Source of the DNA: JBEKTW01 sp049515655
GTDB taxonomy: Bacteria > Bacteroidota > Ignavibacteria > UBA10030 > SZUA-254
Direction: 5' to 3'
Length of the DNA: 64,000 nucleotides
Assembly (NCBI GenBank): GCA_049515655.1
Contig: JBEKTW010000009.1
Location: forward strand, 1-64,000
Made by a program: the position numbers and the translations under genes. The notes below the pieces were generated by a model, which had not been told where the DNA came from, made no database searches, and worked only from the letters and a program-made list of their open reading frames with translations. This document shows, in pieces, positions 62,817 through 64,000 of this stretch (the first letter of the stretch is position 1; every line of letters starts with the position of its first letter).

Positions 62817-63317
62817 ATGAGCGTCATGAATGACTTAGGCAGATTTCTTTCCTGGGTTGGGGTTGCGCTTGTCACCCTTCTCCCCATTATTAACCCGGTG
62901 AATACGGCCGTCCTTCTTCTTAGTATAAGCACGCATCTCGATGAGAAGGAACGCAATCGACAGGTCACGCGCGCATGCATATACATGACGGCAATCCTGC
63001 TCGCGTTCCTTTTCGCCGGTCACTTTATCATCGTCGCATTCGGTATCTCCGTACCGGGCATCCGTATTGCCGGTGGAATGGTCATTGGATATCTCGGGTT
63101 CCGTATGTTGTTTCCATCCTTTCAAGTCATACAGGAGATCCAATGGAGTTGCTTCTTTTATGTTAAAAAGCATGCAACGAACCATAGAAATGTGAGGACG
63201 CAATCTACTAAGAAGCGGACATGTCATGATTACCGCCAACAGCCGCAGAAGCCGCTAGCACCAGTGACCCCGACGAAAAACTTCACGCAGGTTAAGAAGA
63301 TGCTGCTTTTGAAGTGA
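62817..63317 (+). pseudogene. marC-family gene, truncated and joined to a T9SS tail
   Basis: The first 95 or so residues are a MarC-family membrane protein (VTLLPIINPVNTAVLLLSIS, then FLFAGHFIIVAFGISVPGIR), with starts possible at 62784, 62817 or 62826. After GFRMLFPSFQV the similarity ends, whereas MarC proteins continue to about 200 residues. The frame then runs through unrelated basic sequence to FTQVKKMLLLK, the last strand of a T9SS sorting domain, and stops. Because MarC is an inner-membrane protein this join makes no biological sense and marks a deletion between two genes. A product may still be made but is probably not functional. Confidence 0.7.
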
Positions 63318-63332
63318 GTGTCTTGTTCAAAT

Positions 63333-63367
63333 CAAGCCGACTCGCCTTATCGCGGGCCGGCTTTCAT
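63333..63367 (+). terminator. Terminator (shared T9SS-gene type)
   Basis: AAGCCGACtcgccttatcgcGGGCCGGCTTTC forms the same hairpin type as at 44861, 53465 and 55945, here with a short T tract. Confidence 0.75.
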
Positions 63368-63419
63368 ATTTGTAGGTTGTTCCTCCAGTTTTCTCCAGGC
63401 CAGCCAGATTTGCCTCCCC

Positions 63420-63550
63420 TTGATTCAAGGCCTCAAATTCATTACCTTCTTGCATTACGAATTTGGGGCGAATCATGATCTTATCACATCTTCCTGAGTA
63501 CCCGCATGTGCTGAAGTATATGGCACGGCGGGTTTTACGTTTCAGGATGG
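63420..63550 (+). promoter_or_regulatory. Promoter/attenuator leader, family A copy 3
   Basis: TTG (63420-63422), 20 bases, TACCTTCT (63443-63450) form the promoter. A 26-codon leader frame (63475-63555) follows. TACCCGC, GTGC, GCAC and GGCGGGTTTTA (about 63498-63538) make a nested hairpin inside that frame. The frame stops at a TGA that overlaps the kinase ATG by 4 bases (ATGA at 63552). Confidence 0.7.
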
Positions 63551-63555
63551 TATGA
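63475..63555 (+). CDS. Possible leader peptide coupled to kinase start
   Basis: The 26-residue frame starts at the ATG in GGGGCGAATCATG and encodes a basic peptide ending YMARRVLRFRMV. It spans the whole attenuator-like hairpin. Ribosomes translating it would open the hairpin and finish exactly on the kinase start codon (ATGA overlap). The gene at 45030 uses the same start and frame as its N-terminus. Peptide production is not proven. Confidence 0.4.
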   Translation: MILSHLPEYPHVLKYMARRVLRFRMV

Positions 63556-64000
63556 TCGGAACCACGATATCACATTATAAGATAGTCGAGAAATTGGGCG
63601 AAGGTGGAATGGGTGTAGTGTACAAAGCCCATGATACCCAGCTCGACCGTGATGTTGCACTGAAGTTTCTCCCACACTATCTCACAAGCGATCCCACCGA
63701 GAAAGAGCGCTTCAATCACGAAGCACGTGCCGCCGCTGCACTCACACATGCAAACATAGCCGTTGGCCACGAAATCGGTCAGCACGAAGGCCAGATCTTT
63801 ATAGCTATGGAGTATGTAGAAGGTCAAACGTTAAAGGAGATCGTGGCTAAAGAACCCCTTTCCGTCAAGAAGGTGCTGGATGTTGCTATCCAGGTCTGCG
63901 AGGGGCTTGCAGCAGCACATGAAAAAGGTATTGTCCATCGAGACATCAAATCGGACAACATCATTGTCACACCGAAAGGACAGGCCAAGATCACAGACTT
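63552..64000 (+). CDS. Ser/Thr protein kinase, 3'-truncated by window edge
   Basis: The first 149 residues are visible and the frame stays open at the window end. The sequence is close to the kinase at 40326 (MIGTTISHYKIVEKLGEGGM, ALKFLPHYLTSDP, RFNHEARAAAALTH, VHRDIKSDNIIV), so the rest is likely to include a membrane helix and a TolB-like propeller. It lacks the 10-residue PAYAGAPAGR insert of its paralogue, reading HEGQIF instead. Its control region is leader family A copy 3. A missing Val-to-Tyr change (AVGHEIG in place of AVVYEIG) near residue 71 is the main difference in the visible part. Confidence 0.88.
   Translation, partial: MIGTTISHYKIVEKLGEGGMGVVYKAHDTQLDRDVALKFLPHYLTSDPTEKERFNHEARAAAALTHANIAVGHEIGQHEGQIFIAMEYVEGQTLKEIVAKEPLSVKKVLDVAIQVCEGLAAAHEKGIVHRDIKSDNIIVTPKGQAKITD

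Noticed and set aside
1..64000. tRNA or rRNA genes
   Set aside because: I looked for rRNA-like blocks and the tRNA GGTTCGAnTCC arm with matching acceptor stems and found none that could be supported.

Overview
The window looks like a chromosomal stretch from a Bacteroidota/Ignavibacteriota-type bacterium (Ignavibacteria-like). The main reason is the secreted proteins: several end in a type IX secretion (T9SS) sorting domain with the NYPNPFNPS...SGIYFYRL...KLLLL pattern common in that group. A second reason is the promoters: several intergenic regions carry TTG-N20-TAnnTTTG-like signals, the Bacteroidota-type promoter, rather than classic -35/-10 boxes. No rRNA, tRNA, CRISPR array or complete insertion sequence was seen.

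Layout. (1) 1-5.4 kb is accessory. It has the end of a beta-propeller-like repeat protein, then small unrelated genes separated by long inverted-repeat sites that look like integron attC sites, including a caspase-like protein, followed by zinc-ribbon membrane proteins and a lipoprotein. (2) 6.2-26.7 kb is one plus-strand locus for taking up and breaking down arabinose-containing glycans. It encodes a CUT2-type sugar ABC ATPase, a permease fused to its own sugar-binding protein, a LacI regulator, ribulokinase, ribulose-phosphate 4-epimerase, a fucose-isomerase-family protein that probably replaces AraA, and secreted GH172 (DUF2961), GH146/GH127-type and GH51 enzymes, with an M1 peptidase in the middle. 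Its intergenic gaps are filled with a mosaic of hairpin and AT-rich repeats. (3) 27-33 kb has a secreted metalloprotease on the minus strand, then a RecQ helicase-phosphoribosyltransferase fusion paired with a DprA-like protein. That pair is bracketed by two copies of one promoter/leader sequence and followed by small membrane proteins. (4) 33-40 kb has gamma-glutamyltransferase, a decayed REP-associated transposase, membrane proteins and a TonB-dependent receptor. (5) 40-53 kb has a Ser/Thr kinase with a TolB-like propeller, several T9SS cargo proteins, a second attC-bounded single-gene cassette, a GH63-type glycosidase and remnants of T9SS genes. (6) 53.5-64 kb has an ABC-2 exporter, a large nuclease/phospholipase-like T9SS protein, an overlapping three-gene operon (acetate kinase-like, degenerate acetate kinase-like, FolE2-like without its active-site motif), a broken marC gene, and the start of a second Ser/Thr kinase.

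How it fits together. In the sugar locus the secreted glycosidases should release arabinose, the ABC system import it, and isomerase, AraB and AraD convert it to xylulose 5-phosphate. The right half repeatedly reuses a small set of promoter-plus-hairpin leaders and one terminator type, so many genes there appear to have been duplicated or shuffled together with their control regions. The strongest candidates for something undescribed are the acetate kinase/FolE2-like operon, the integron-like cassettes, the RecQ-PRTase/DprA pair, and the kinase leaders with an attenuator-like hairpin and a short coupled ORF. All functional statements are from reading the sequence; no database search was run.
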